Assembly (NCBI RefSeq): GCF_013181195.1
Contig: NZ_SMZP01000006.1
Span: 310,001-374,000, forward strand
Length of the DNA stretch: 64,000 nucleotides
Direction of reading: 5' to 3'
Source of the DNA: Caulobacter sp. RHG1
GTDB taxonomy: Bacteria; Pseudomonadota; Alphaproteobacteria; Caulobacterales; Caulobacteraceae
Shown here: positions 37,745-46,231 of the stretch, piece by piece
How the letters are laid out: every line of letters begins with the position of its first letter
Numbering within the stretch: position 1 is the first letter of the stretch
The notes under the pieces: generated by a model
What the model was told of the DNA's origin: nothing
The model's database searches: none
Seen by the model: the letters and a program-made list of their open reading frames with translations, nothing else
Position numbers and translations under genes: made by a program

Positions 37745-37858
37745 GCTCCCCCGCGATGCGGGGGAGCTGTCACGAAGTGACTGAGGGGGCTAATGCGGCC
37801 TAAGCCGAGCTCGCCCCCTCCGGCCCTCTGGGCCACCTCCCCCGCAACGCGGGGGAGG
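37745..37858. repeat. Composite REP-like element after the DMT gene
   Basis: Two hairpins, GCTCCCCCGC/GCGGGGGAGC (37745-37767) and CCTCCCCCGC/GCGGGGGAGG (37836-37858), flank an internal inverted pair GAGGGGGC/GCCCCCTC. The whole unit is an inverted repeat about 114 bases long between convergent genes, a typical place for extragenic palindromes. Confidence 0.8.
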
Positions 37859-37863
37859 ATCTA

Positions 37864-39162
37864 TTAGTCCACCCCCGCCACCGCTAGCAGGGCGGCCAGG
37901 CCGACCTGCATGCCCTTCAGGCCTTCGGTCTTCTCGACGTCGATCCACTCGTCCAGAGCGTGGGCCCGCCCGGCCTTGCCGCCGGCCCCGATGGTGACGG
38001 CCGGAATCCCCAGGCTCATCGGCAGGTTGGCGTCGGTCGAGCTGTCGCCGTGCTGGGGCTCAAAGCCCAGGGCCGAGATCGCCGCGGCGGTCAGCACCAC
38101 GATGTCGGACTTGGGATCTGTCTGGCCCGCCGGCCGCTCGCCGATCACCTTGGCCTCGTAGCTGACCTTGCCGGCGACCGTGGAGCGGGCGGCGTTCTCG
38201 GTCGCGACCGCCTTGTCCAGGATGCCGACCAGGGTCGCGTCCAGCTTGGCCAGTTCGGCGGCGCTTTCCGAGCGCATGTCGAATTCCATGAAGGCGCTGT
38301 TGGGAATGGAGTTCACCGAGGTGCCGCCGCCCGTGACGCTGGCCGAGTAGGTGGTCTTGGGATCCTTGGGCGGCTGGACGGCATAGAGGTCGGTCACCGC
38401 GTGGGCCAGGGCCGCCATCGGGCTGACGATGCCGAACGCGCCGTAGCTGTGGCCGCCCGGGCCCTTGAAGGTGACGCGATAGCGCTTGGAGCCCACGCCC
38501 TTGTCGACGATCCGCGATGGGTCCGAACCGTCCATCGAGAAGAAGGCGCTGATCCTGCCCTTGTAGGGGCCGGCGTCGAACAGGTGGCGCACGCCGCGCA
38601 GGTCGCCGGGGCCTTCCTCGCCGACATTGCCGACGAACAGGATGTCGCTCCGGGTCTTGACCCCCGCCGCGTCCAGGGCGCGCAGATAGGCCAGCAGGGT
38701 GGCCAGCGAGCGAGTGTCGTCGCCGACGCCGGGGGCCATCAGCTTGGTTCCCTCGCGCTTGACCGTCACATCCGTACCTTCGGGGAAGACGGTGTCCAGG
38801 TGAGCGGCGATGACCACGAACGGGCCCTTGCCTTTCGTCGCCGTGCCGGCGCGGACGCCCATGACATTGCCCTCGGCGTCCATCTCGACGTTCGACAGAC
38901 CGTGGGCCTTGAGCATCTCGAGATAGGCCTTCGCGCGAGCCTCTTCCTTGAACGGCGGCGCGGGAATCTGGGTCAGCGTCACGATGTCGGCGACCGTGCG
39001 GTCATAGTCGGCGTCCAGCTTGGCCACGGCCTTCTTGAAGGCGGGGGAGGTGACCAGCTTGCTCACGGTCTTTTGCGGATCAGCCTTGGGGGCGGCGAAG
39101 GCAGACCCGCCGCTCAGGGCAGCGGCGAGGGCGAGGAGCGAAGCGGCGTGGCGAAGGGTCAT
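37864..39162 (-). CDS. M20 family metallopeptidase, exported
   Basis: 432 residues from the ATG at 39162; the open frame continues upstream but crosses a repeat. A signal peptide ends GSAFAAPK. M20 dinuclear zinc ligands are visible: AAHLDTVFPEG (His-x-Asp), PGVGDDTRS (bridging Asp), NVGEEGPGD (Glu-Glu), FFSMDGSD (Asp), and a late His in GRAHALDEWI. The dimerisation insert includes VTFKGPGGHSYGAFG. A periplasmic dipeptidase or tripeptidase T-like enzyme. Confidence 0.92.
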   Translation of the reverse strand: MTLRHAASLLALAAALSGGSAFAAPKADPQKTVSKLVTSPAFKKAVAKLDADYDRTVADIVTLTQIPAPPFKEEARAKAYLEMLKAHGLSNVEMDAEGNVMGVRAGTATKGKGPFVVIAAHLDTVFPEGTDVTVKREGTKLMAPGVGDDTRSLATLLAYLRALDAAGVKTRSDILFVGNVGEEGPGDLRGVRHLFDAGPYKGRISAFFSMDGSDPSRIVDKGVGSKRYRVTFKGPGGHSYGAFGIVSPMAALAHAVTDLYAVQPPKDPKTTYSASVTGGGTSVNSIPNSAFMEFDMRSESAAELAKLDATLVGILDKAVATENAARSTVAGKVSYEAKVIGERPAGQTDPKSDIVVLTAAAISALGFEPQHGDSSTDANLPMSLGIPAVTIGAGGKAGRAHALDEWIDVEKTEGLKGMQVGLAALLAVAGVD

Positions 39163-39203
39163 GTCGGCGTCCTGAAACGATTCTAAGCCACCATATCCCG
39201 CTT

Positions 39204-39319
39204 CCCCGGCGAAAGCCGGGGCCCAGATCCATCCCGAGCCGCTTGGGATGATCCGGGATGCGCCCTGCCATTTCGCAACGCGCTCGTGGGTTCGATCTGG
39301 GCCCCGGCTTTCGCCGGGG
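39204..39319. repeat. Inverted pair of CCCCGGCGAAAGCCGGGG repeats
   Basis: A copy at 39204-39221 followed by CCCAGATC and an inverted copy at 39302-39319 preceded by GATCTGGG define a 116-base unit with 26-base inverted ends. It lies between the M20 and phospholipase genes. A single copy occurs at 8161-8178. Confidence 0.85.
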
Positions 39320-39338
39320 AGATCGGAAAAAGAGAACC

Positions 39339-41402
39339 CTAGATGGTCAGCCGCGCCGCCCCGCCCATCAGCGGATCGCTGATCGACGGCGCGCCGGTCT
39401 CGATGCGTCCAGCCAGGCGGCGCAGCCAGTCGGGGTCGCCGTCCTGGCGAACGGTCAGGTCGTACCAGCCCTGCTGCGTCGGCAGGGCGCGCGAACCGAT
39501 CTCGCGCGGAGCCAGGGTCACGCGCCAGGGCTCGCCGGTCTCGGCGGTGACGACCATGGTGCGCGGCTCGGCGCCGCTGTTCTTTAGGGTGACCAGCAGG
39601 GTGGCGCCGCGCACGCGGGCGCTGGCCTCGACGCCGGTCGTCTCGCCCGCATTGACGAACTGGCGATGGAAGCCGTTCGGTCCCAGCACCCACAGGTCGT
39701 AGGCGCCGGCCGGCCAGGCGTCGTCCAGGGTCTTGCCCGGGCCGACCGTGTAGCGGCGCGGCACGGCGTCGAGCCGCAGGCGGTCATAGACGTGCAGCAC
39801 GGCGGCCTGGGCGCCGGTGTTGGTGAAGGTCAGGGTCATGGCCCCGTCGCGGACCTTGCCTTCGACGCCCAGAGCGTAGGGCAGGGCGCGCGAGGGCCGC
39901 GTGCCCTTGTCCTGCACCGGGGCGACCACCTTGGTCGGCGTCGGCGGCTTGAACTCCGGCAGCTTGGCGGCGCGGGCGGCGGCTTCGGCCACGCGCGGCA
40001 GCGGCGCGAACGGCTGGTCGTTGGGGGTCTTGAAGTCGAAGCAGCTGGTCAGGTCGCCGCAGACCGCGCGTCGCCACGGCGAGATGTTGGGCTCCATCAC
40101 CCCGAACCGCGCTTCCAGGAAGCGGATCACCGAGGTGTGGTCGAACACCTGGCTGTCGACCCAGCCGCCGCGGCTCCAGGGCGAGATGGCATAGAGCGGT
40201 ACGCGCGGGCCCAGGCCGTAGGGGCGGCCCATCAGGTCGTCGCGCTCGGACTTGGCCTCGCTGGCGGCGCGCACGTGGTGGTGCTCGCCGGTCAGGTCCA
40301 CGGTCGAGCCGCCCAGCAGCTTGCCGTCAGGGCCCTTGGATGGAGCCGACGGGGGCGGCATGTGGTCGAAGAAGCCGTCGTTCTCGTCGAACATCACCAG
40401 GAACACCGTCCGCGCCCAGACCTTGGGATCGGCGGTCAGGGCGTCGATGACCCGGGCGGTGTAGTCCGCGCCCTGGGCCGGGCTGGACGGGGCGGGATGT
40501 TCGCTATCGCCGGCCGGGGCGATGATCCACGACACCTGCGGCAGGCGGCCGGACACGACGTCCTCGCGCAGCTTGTCCAAATGCTGGGTGCTCAGCGCCA
40601 GGGCCTTCAGCCGCTTGTCCGAGCCCGGCAGATCCTTGTGGGCGTCGCGATAGGCCTTGAAGCCGGCCAGCGGGTTGTCGGTGAAGTTGTCGGCCATGTC
40701 CTGGTAGATCTTCCAGGAGACGCCGGCCTTCAGCAGCCGCTCGGGATAGGTCGTCCAGCTGTAGGAGTCCGGCGAGCCGCCCTGTTCGGCGAAGTTGTCG
40801 TGCGAGTTCGAGATCGACGGCCCGCCGGCCTTGCCCGCGGGGTCGTTGGTGCCCGTCCAGAGGAACAGGCGGTTGGTGTTGGTGCCGGTCTGCGTCGAGC
40901 AGTGGTAGGCGTCGCAGAGCGTGAAGGTCTCGGCCAGGGCGTATTGGAACGGCATGTCAGCGCGCTCGAAATAGCCCATCGACCAGGGCTCCTTGGAGTC
41001 CGGCCAGCGGTCCATGCGGCCCTGGTCCCAGGCGTCCTGGGCGTTGGTCCAGCTGTGCGGCGTGCTCTCGACCCGCATGTGGGCGAAGGTCTTGGTGGTC
41101 TCCAGCGGGAACGGCGCCAGCAGCTGGTCGCCATAGGCCTGCAGGAACACCGAGCCGTTCTCGCGGCCGGGTTTGTTGTGGACGGGGATGGGGAAGCGGT
41201 CGCCAAAGCCGCGCACGCCCGACAGGGTCCCGAAGTAGTGGTCGAAGCCGCGGTTCTCCTGCATCAGGATGACCACGTGCTCGACGTCCTGGATCGTGCC
41301 GGTGCGCACGTCCGCATCGATCGCGGCGGCGCGGGCCAGGGCCGGCGGCAGGGTCAGGGCGCCGATGGCGGCCAGCAAGCTGCGGCGGTCGAGAGCGGGC
41401 AT
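39339..41402 (-). CDS. Phosphocholine-specific phospholipase C
   Basis: 687 residues. A Tat signal (LDRRSLLAAIGALTLPPALARA) and the phosphoesterase N-terminal motif VVILMQENRGFDHYFG identify the non-zinc bacterial phospholipase C family (PlcH/PlcN). The core holds FTLCDAYHCSTQTGTNTNR, FLVMFDENDGFFDHMPPP and the two C-terminal beta-sandwich domains (about 510-680). It would hydrolyse phosphatidylcholine or sphingomyelin outside the cytoplasm and may serve phosphate or choline scavenging. Confidence 0.94.
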   Translation of the reverse strand: MPALDRRSLLAAIGALTLPPALARAAAIDADVRTGTIQDVEHVVILMQENRGFDHYFGTLSGVRGFGDRFPIPVHNKPGRENGSVFLQAYGDQLLAPFPLETTKTFAHMRVESTPHSWTNAQDAWDQGRMDRWPDSKEPWSMGYFERADMPFQYALAETFTLCDAYHCSTQTGTNTNRLFLWTGTNDPAGKAGGPSISNSHDNFAEQGGSPDSYSWTTYPERLLKAGVSWKIYQDMADNFTDNPLAGFKAYRDAHKDLPGSDKRLKALALSTQHLDKLREDVVSGRLPQVSWIIAPAGDSEHPAPSSPAQGADYTARVIDALTADPKVWARTVFLVMFDENDGFFDHMPPPSAPSKGPDGKLLGGSTVDLTGEHHHVRAASEAKSERDDLMGRPYGLGPRVPLYAISPWSRGGWVDSQVFDHTSVIRFLEARFGVMEPNISPWRRAVCGDLTSCFDFKTPNDQPFAPLPRVAEAAARAAKLPEFKPPTPTKVVAPVQDKGTRPSRALPYALGVEGKVRDGAMTLTFTNTGAQAAVLHVYDRLRLDAVPRRYTVGPGKTLDDAWPAGAYDLWVLGPNGFHRQFVNAGETTGVEASARVRGATLLVTLKNSGAEPRTMVVTAETGEPWRVTLAPREIGSRALPTQQGWYDLTVRQDGDPDWLRRLAGRIETGAPSISDPLMGGAARLTI

Positions 41403-41466
41403 TGAGGGTAGTCTCCGGTAAGTTGCGCCGGAGGTAGCTCAAGGATGTGACAGGTCGTGCAGCCGT

Positions 41467-41552
41467 CCTCGCCCTTCGACAGGCTCGGGGTGAGGACGAC
41501 TTTTGGCGCCGATCAGTAGGAAACCTCACCCTGAGCTTGTCGAAGGGCGAGG
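41467..41552. repeat. 29-base inverted repeat pair
   Basis: CCTCGCCCTTCGACAGGCTC... at 41467-41495 is matched, with two mismatches, by its reverse complement at 41524-41552. The CTTCGACAGGCTC/GAGCTTGTCGAAG core is a repeat type common in intergenic DNA of Caulobacter and Sphingomonas relatives. It separates the phospholipase and alcohol dehydrogenase genes. Confidence 0.8.
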
Positions 41553-41574
41553 CTTCCGGTCCCGCTGAGGCGCC

Positions 41575-42693
41575 TCAATCAAACACGATCACTGACCGCG
41601 CCAATTCCCCGCGCTTCAGCTCATCGAAGGCCGAATTGACCTCCTCCAGCTTGATCCGCCGCGAGATCAGGGCGTCCAGGTTCAGCTTGCCGTTCATGTA
41701 GAAGTCGACCAGCCGCGGCATGTCGACCGGGAAGCGGTTGGAGCCCATGTAACTGCCCTGGATGCGGCGCTCGCCCAGGAAGTCGACGCCGTGTAGTTCG
41801 ATCTTGGTGCCGACCGGGATCATGCCGATGACATTGGCCGTACCGCCCCGGCGCAGCATCTTGAACGACGCCTCCGCAGTCTGTTTCAGGCCGATGGCTT
41901 CGAAGCTGTGCTGCACGCCGCCGCGGGTCAGCTCGACCACGGCCTTGGCGATGTCGTCCACCTGCGAGGCGTCGATCACGTCGGTGGCGCCGAACTGCTT
42001 GGCCAGCTCCAGCTTCGACGCCATGCGGTCGATGGCGATGATCCGGCCCGCCCCGGCGATGGCCGCGCCGTTGATGGTGGCCAGGCCCACGCCGCCGCAG
42101 CCGATCACCGCCACGGTCTCGCCCGGGCGGACATTGGAGGTGTGCATCACCGCCCCGACCCCGGTCATCACCGAGCAGCCGATCAGGGCGGCGCGGTCGA
42201 ACGGCATGTCCTTGCGGACCGCGACGCAGGCGTGCTCGTGCACCAGCATCATCTCGGCGAACGACGACAGGTTCAGGAACTGGGCCATCTTCGTATCGCC
42301 CCCTCCTTCGCCATTTGGCCCGGACAGGTCTTCCTTGAACAGGCGCGGCGCGTCGCCCTTGTCGCGGCGGGTCTCTGGGCTGATGCACAGGTTCATGTGG
42401 CCCGTGAGGCAGACCTCGCAGTGGCCGCAATAGGGGTTGAGGCAGGTGATGACGTGGTCGCCGACCTTGACGGTGCGGACCTCGGATCCGACCGCCTCGA
42501 CGATGCCGGCGCTCTCGTGGCCCAGCACGGCGGGCAGGGCGTGGGTGTAGGAGCCCTCGATGAAGTGCAGGTCGGAGTGGCAGACGCCGGCGGCCTTGGT
42601 GCGGATCAGCACCTCGCGCGGGCCCGGCTTGCCGATGGCCACGGTCTCGATCTCGAGGGGCTTGCCCACCTCGCGCAGAACAGCGGCCTTCAT
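41575..42693 (-). CDS. Zinc-dependent alcohol dehydrogenase
   Basis: 372 residues, medium-chain dehydrogenase. Catalytic zinc ligands in GVCHSDLH and GHESAG, structural zinc lobe CGHCEVCLTGHMNLC, and the NAD-binding motif VIGCGGVGLATINGA with an acidic residue after strand 2 (AIDRMASK), indicating NAD(H). Close in layout to class III-like alcohol dehydrogenases. Monocistronic; no aldehyde dehydrogenase is adjacent. Confidence 0.92.
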   Translation of the reverse strand: MKAAVLREVGKPLEIETVAIGKPGPREVLIRTKAAGVCHSDLHFIEGSYTHALPAVLGHESAGIVEAVGSEVRTVKVGDHVITCLNPYCGHCEVCLTGHMNLCISPETRRDKGDAPRLFKEDLSGPNGEGGGDTKMAQFLNLSSFAEMMLVHEHACVAVRKDMPFDRAALIGCSVMTGVGAVMHTSNVRPGETVAVIGCGGVGLATINGAAIAGAGRIIAIDRMASKLELAKQFGATDVIDASQVDDIAKAVVELTRGGVQHSFEAIGLKQTAEASFKMLRRGGTANVIGMIPVGTKIELHGVDFLGERRIQGSYMGSNRFPVDMPRLVDFYMNGKLNLDALISRRIKLEEVNSAFDELKRGELARSVIVFD

Positions 42694-42779
42694 GCTCGTC
42701 TCCCTTTGTTTGGCGGGAGACTAGCGTTCGCCAAGGGGAGAGCGGAAGGGGCTATTCGAACAAATGTTTGGAGCGAGGC

Positions 42780-43301
42780 CTACTCTTCGCGCAGCTCAAG
42801 CGCGGTGAAGGGGCGCTGGTCGCGCTCGATGCGGATCAGGTCCAGAACGCCGATCATCTGCCGGGCCCGCCAAGCGCTGGCCATGTAGGCCAGGGGGCCG
42901 CAGGTCAGGATGACGCCGATCGCGATCGCGGGCTGCTGATTGGCCTTCAAGAAGGTCACGACGCCGTCGCCGGCCAGATCCGCCAGCAAGGCCGTGATCG
43001 AAAGCGGGAAGGTCAGGTAGACGATGATCACCGCGCGCAACATCTGATCCTGCCGCCGGGCGTTCAGGGCGGCCAGCGCCGAAAGCCCGTCGAACAGCGC
43101 GTCGTCGACGCCGTCCAGCAGCGCGAACGCCTTGCGGGTCGAGGGATTGCGACGGAAGCCGGACAGGAAATCGACGCCGAGATAGCCCCACGAGCCAGGG
43201 GACACGAAGCCGTCGGGGATCAGAGTCCGGATCGGGAACAGCCGGTGCAGCGCTTGCCAGAGCCGCCAGAGGTCCGGGCGCACGCTCTCTACGGTGTCCA
43301 T
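42780..43301 (-). CDS. Hypothetical membrane protein
   Basis: 173 residues from the ATG at 43301, which has GGGGGA upstream; an earlier in-frame ATG at 43355 is less likely. Two membrane helices in the C-terminal half (about 92-112 AVIIVYLTFPLSITALLADL and 122-145 AIAIGVILTCGPLAYMASAW). The N-terminal half is soluble. No family recognised. Confidence 0.72.
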   Translation of the reverse strand: MDTVESVRPDLWRLWQALHRLFPIRTLIPDGFVSPGSWGYLGVDFLSGFRRNPSTRKAFALLDGVDDALFDGLSALAALNARRQDQMLRAVIIVYLTFPLSITALLADLAGDGVVTFLKANQQPAIAIGVILTCGPLAYMASAWRARQMIGVLDLIRIERDQRPFTALELREE

Positions 43302-43396
43302 GCTGTGTCCCCCGACAAAGGCGGGCACAGTGTTCGACGCGAAGGCGGGTTGCAAGTCGTACGCGATGAGCGCCGGAGGCGAGCTGTGGAAAATCC

Positions 43397-43870
43397 TTAG
43401 GCCGCCAGGGCGACCGGACGCTCGGGCAGGATGCGGCTGACGGCCAGCAGGACGGTCATCGAGCCTTCGCCGGCGGTGATGACGGCCGACACCAGCGGGC
43501 TGTCCTGGCCATCGCCCAGGGCCGGCGGCGGATTGATCTGCTCGGCCTCGACGGTGAAGCTGTCGCAGACGGCGTCGACCAGCAGGCCGGCGACGTCGGT
43601 CTGGTTCTCGACCACGATGATCACCTGTCGCGGGCCGTCCTCAGCCGCGCCCTTGCCCAGGCGCCACGACAGGTCGATGACCGGCATGACCTGGCCACGC
43701 AGATTGATGACGCCGCGCACATAGGGCGGCGCGTCGGGCAGCGGGGTCGGCGGGGTGACGCCACGGATTTCGCGAACGGCGCTGACGGGAACGCAATAGG
43801 TCTGGGCGCCCACTTCGAACGACAGAACCTGCAGGGCCTGGCCTTCGGCGTACGACAGGGAATTGCTCAT
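43397..43870 (-). CDS. cheW: Chemotaxis adaptor CheW
   Basis: 157 residues, a single CheW domain (LQVLSFEVGAQTYCVPVSAVREI, VRGVINLRGQVMPVIDLSWRLG, AGLLVDAVCDSFTV). CheW links chemoreceptors to CheA. It is isolated here, not in a che operon, so it may serve a second array or be an additional adaptor. Confidence 0.93.
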   Translation of the reverse strand: MSNSLSYAEGQALQVLSFEVGAQTYCVPVSAVREIRGVTPPTPLPDAPPYVRGVINLRGQVMPVIDLSWRLGKGAAEDGPRQVIIVVENQTDVAGLLVDAVCDSFTVEAEQINPPPALGDGQDSPLVSAVITAGEGSMTVLLAVSRILPERPVALAA

Positions 43871-44070
43871 GGCGTTCTCTCCGGAGCGCGCGATCTCTAG
43901 TTCGGCGGAGTTTTCCCCAAAAAGATGAACAAACCGATTGCGGCGCCCGTTGGGTCTTGGCGTTGGTCAGGTTCGTTCAGGCGCCGTTCAGCCACGGAGT
44001 CCGATCTTCTGCTCAACGCTTGAGACGACGCGCATCGCGCCGGGAAGCAAAGGATTTGAGGGAGGCCGTC

Positions 44071-44451
44071 ATGGCCAGCAAGCTCATCACCACCATCGGC
44101 CGGGTCGGCGCGGGCGTCGCCGCGGTGTCGCTGGTCCTGGCCGCCACCTCGGCCTCGGCCGATCCGCGCTATCGTCATCACCGTAACCGGGGCGGCGACA
44201 CTGCCGCGGCCGCCATCGCCGCCGGCGTGGTCGGCCTGGCGATCGGCGCAGCCATCTCCGATAGCGGCCGTCGCGATCGCGGCTATTACGACAACGGCTA
44301 CTACGCCCCGCCGCCGCCCCCGCCGCCGCGTTACGGCTATGGCTACGGCTACGCCCCGCGTCCCTACTACGGGGGCGGCGGCGAGTGCTGGACCACCCGC
44401 GAATACGACCGCTGGAACGGCTCTTACTACGAACGGACCGTCTGCCGCTAA
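44071..44451 (+). CDS. Small secreted Gly/Tyr/Pro-rich protein
   Basis: 126 residues from the ATG at 44071, behind GGGAGG. A signal peptide ends ATSASADPR, followed by a Gly/Ala helix (AAAAIAAGVVGLAIGAAI) that may span or insert in the membrane, then a run of prolines and Tyr-Gly repeats and a C-terminal block with two Cys (ECWTTREYDRWNGSYYERTVCR would include both). Such small proteins are common in Caulobacterales; role unknown. It has its own strong terminator. Confidence 0.78.
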   Translation: MASKLITTIGRVGAGVAAVSLVLAATSASADPRYRHHRNRGGDTAAAAIAAGVVGLAIGAAISDSGRRDRGYYDNGYYAPPPPPPPRYGYGYGYAPRPYYGGGGECWTTREYDRWNGSYYERTVCR

Positions 44452-44470
44452 GCGACGGCCTTCAAGCAAG

Positions 44471-44505
44471 AAGCCCCGGAGCCTGTTCGGCCCCGGGGCT
44501 TTTTC
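44471..44505 (+). terminator. Rho-independent terminator
   Basis: Nine-base arms AAGCCCCGG/CCGGGGCTT (44471-44479, 44493-44501) followed by a T run, 19 bases after the small secreted protein gene. Confidence 0.9.
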
Positions 44506-44585
44506 GTGTCCCGAAATGAGGACTCGACTCTCTTGCGGAATGCGAACAAAAAAGGAACATTACTCCCGGCCACAGGAGGCTCCGC

Positions 44586-44813
44586 ATGTCGCTCGCCGCT
44601 CAGTACCCCGTTTCACAGACTCCGTTCGGCGCGGGCCTGCATCTGACCGACGATCGCCTCGACATCGCCGAGGCGGTGCTGGCCGGAGCCTGGCGCACCT
44701 TGCGCGCGGCCGGCTTCGGCGAGGCCGAGGTCCAGGCGCTGTTCGACCAGATCGCCGACCGGCCGGAAGATCTCGCCCGCCGCCTGCGCAAGATGGCCAA
44801 TGCGGCGGGTTGA
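44586..44813 (+). CDS. Hypothetical small protein
   Basis: 75 residues with a good ribosome site (GGAGGCTCCGC before ATG). No signal or membrane helix; mostly helical (DIAEAVLAGAWRTLRAAGFGEAEVQALFDQIADRPEDLARRLRKM would form two or three helices). Not recognised. It converges on the gene at 44835. Confidence 0.65.
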   Translation: MSLAAQYPVSQTPFGAGLHLTDDRLDIAEAVLAGAWRTLRAAGFGEAEVQALFDQIADRPEDLARRLRKMANAAG

Positions 44814-44834
44814 TCCGTTTTGGGATTTTAGGGG

Positions 44835-45140
44835 CTAGGCCAAGCGTTCGATCAGGGCGCGCAGCATGTCGGCGCGCTGGGCGGTGTCCACCGAGATGCG
44901 GCCGGCCAGTTCGCGCACGCCGACTGGATAGGCGTCGCCGCCGTCGGCGATCAGCTTGGCCTGGTCGGCCAGGCGGCGCAGGTCGCTGTTCAGGCGCTCG
45001 ACTTCCTCATGCGCCAGGATGCGGGCTTCTTCCTGCAGACGCTTGATGCGCTGACCCGTGGACTCTGGACCGCGGCCCAGGTCGTAAATTTCCGCCGGAC
45101 CCGAGACGGGCGGCACGATCTTCAAAGGCTTGCCAACCAT
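44835..45140 (-). CDS. Hypothetical cytoplasmic protein
   Basis: 101 residues. A short N-terminal segment (GPAEIYDLGRGPEST) leads into a long charged helix (RIKRLQEEARILAHEEVERL ...) and a C-terminal helical end (QRADMLRALIERLA). Looks like a coiled-coil adaptor. GGGAGCCCCC precedes the ATG. No family recognised. It is downstream of bacB on the same strand, 149 bases away. Confidence 0.68.
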   Translation of the reverse strand: MVGKPLKIVPPVSGPAEIYDLGRGPESTGQRIKRLQEEARILAHEEVERLNSDLRRLADQAKLIADGGDAYPVGVRELAGRISVDTAQRADMLRALIERLA

Positions 45141-45288
45141 GGATGGGGGCTCCCTGGATTGCAGGTCGCGAGACGTCGACCCTCACCATAACAAAGCCCG
45201 GCTTAGCGTCAGTGTTCCGTACCGACGGTCGCTAAGTCGCTGGCGTGGCCGCCGCGCCACATAAGAGGGCGCGGCGCCGCAAAAGGCG

Positions 45289-45819
45289 TCAGTGGGCCGT
45301 ATGGTTGTAGGGGCTCTGCGAGGCCGACGGGGCGGCCTGCGGGGCCGGTGCCGGCTGAGGAGCCGCCTGGTGGGCCTGCGGCTGCGGGGCAGGCGCGGGG
45401 CGGCGGAACTTCAGGCTGCGGCCCTGGAACTCGGCGCCGGGCTCCATGGCCAGCTGCTCGTGGGTGATGTCGCCGTCGACGCGGGCGGTGCCGTACAGAC
45501 GCACGCTCTGGGCCGTCACCGCGCCGATCACCAGGCCGTGGATCTCCATGGCCTGCGAGACGACCGAGCCCTCGATCCGGGCGTTGGGGCCGACGATCAG
45601 CTTGCCGACCTTCACGTCGCCCAGCACCACGCAGTCCAGATGCACTTCCACGTCGCCGACCACGTCACCGCGGATCGTCAGGCCCTGGGCGAACATCGAG
45701 ACCGGCTTGGGACGCGCGGGCGCCGGCGCAGGCTGGTGCTGGACCGGCGCAGCCACGCGCGCCGGCTGCTGTTCCAGCGGAGCCAGGGCCAGGGGGGCTT
45801 CTTTCTTCTTGGCGAACAT
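45289..45819 (-). CDS. bacB: Bactofilin, probably BacB
   Basis: 176 residues. The central bactofilin domain (about 42-140) shows the repeating beta-helix pattern (LTIRGDVVGDVEVHLDCVVLGDVKVGKLIVGPNARIEG split over successive turns), flanked by Pro/Ala/Gln-rich disordered tails. Bactofilins polymerise without nucleotide; in C. crescentus BacA and BacB recruit the stalk peptidoglycan synthase PbpC. BacB rather than BacA is chosen from its remembered location near ctrA and its longer length. Confidence 0.82.
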   Translation of the reverse strand: MFAKKKEAPLALAPLEQQPARVAAPVQHQPAPAPARPKPVSMFAQGLTIRGDVVGDVEVHLDCVVLGDVKVGKLIVGPNARIEGSVVSQAMEIHGLVIGAVTAQSVRLYGTARVDGDITHEQLAMEPGAEFQGRSLKFRRPAPAPQPQAHQAAPQPAPAPQAAPSASQSPYNHTAH

Positions 45820-45903
45820 GGCGGCGACCTTGTCTCAAAATGGCTTGTCTTGAGTGACGTGCCGCAAGATCGGGGCCGTTTTCGGAACTCGGCCGGCTTT
45901 GGC

Positions 45904-46149
45904 CTATTTCGTGTCCCGAACATGGGTCGTCGGCCGGTCGTCGCCATCCGACACCTCGCCGTGCCAGACGGCGTTCTTGTCCTCGTAGACGATGCCGACG
46001 TCCTCGCCGGGCAGCTCCTGTTCAGCCGCCGCGGTCTTGGCCGCCTTCAGCGCCGCCTCGTGGGTCGGGAAGGTCTCGGAGAACGTCGCCCCAACCTTAT
46101 AGGCCCAGCCGCCGTCGTGCTCGACGATGTCGTAGGTGATGTCGGTCAT
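45904..46149 (-). CDS. DUF2188-like small protein
   Basis: 81 residues from the ATG at 46149. The pattern YDIVEHDGGWAYKVG ... SETFPTHEAALKAAKTAAAEQ ... YEDKNAVWHGEV matches the DUF2188 fold, a short beta-beta-alpha-beta unit of unknown role. It lies 82 bases downstream of cobS, separated by a hairpin at 46203-46225. Confidence 0.75.
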   Translation of the reverse strand: MTDITYDIVEHDGGWAYKVGATFSETFPTHEAALKAAKTAAAEQELPGEDVGIVYEDKNAVWHGEVSDGDDRPTTHVRDTK

Positions 46150-46202
46150 GGGGCGGTCTCCGGTTGAGGCGGGAAACGAACGGGCCATCGCCCCACTACG
46201 TT

Positions 46203-46225
46203 CCTTCTCCCGCGAAGGGAGAAGG
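46203..46225. repeat. Hairpin between cobS and the DUF2188-like gene
   Basis: Nine-base perfect arms CCTTCTCCC/GGGAGAAGG with loop GCGAA, six bases after the cobS stop. No T run on the minus strand, so it is more likely a transcript-end stabiliser or small extragenic palindrome than a strong terminator. Confidence 0.55.
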
Positions 46226-46231
46226 ACGAGA

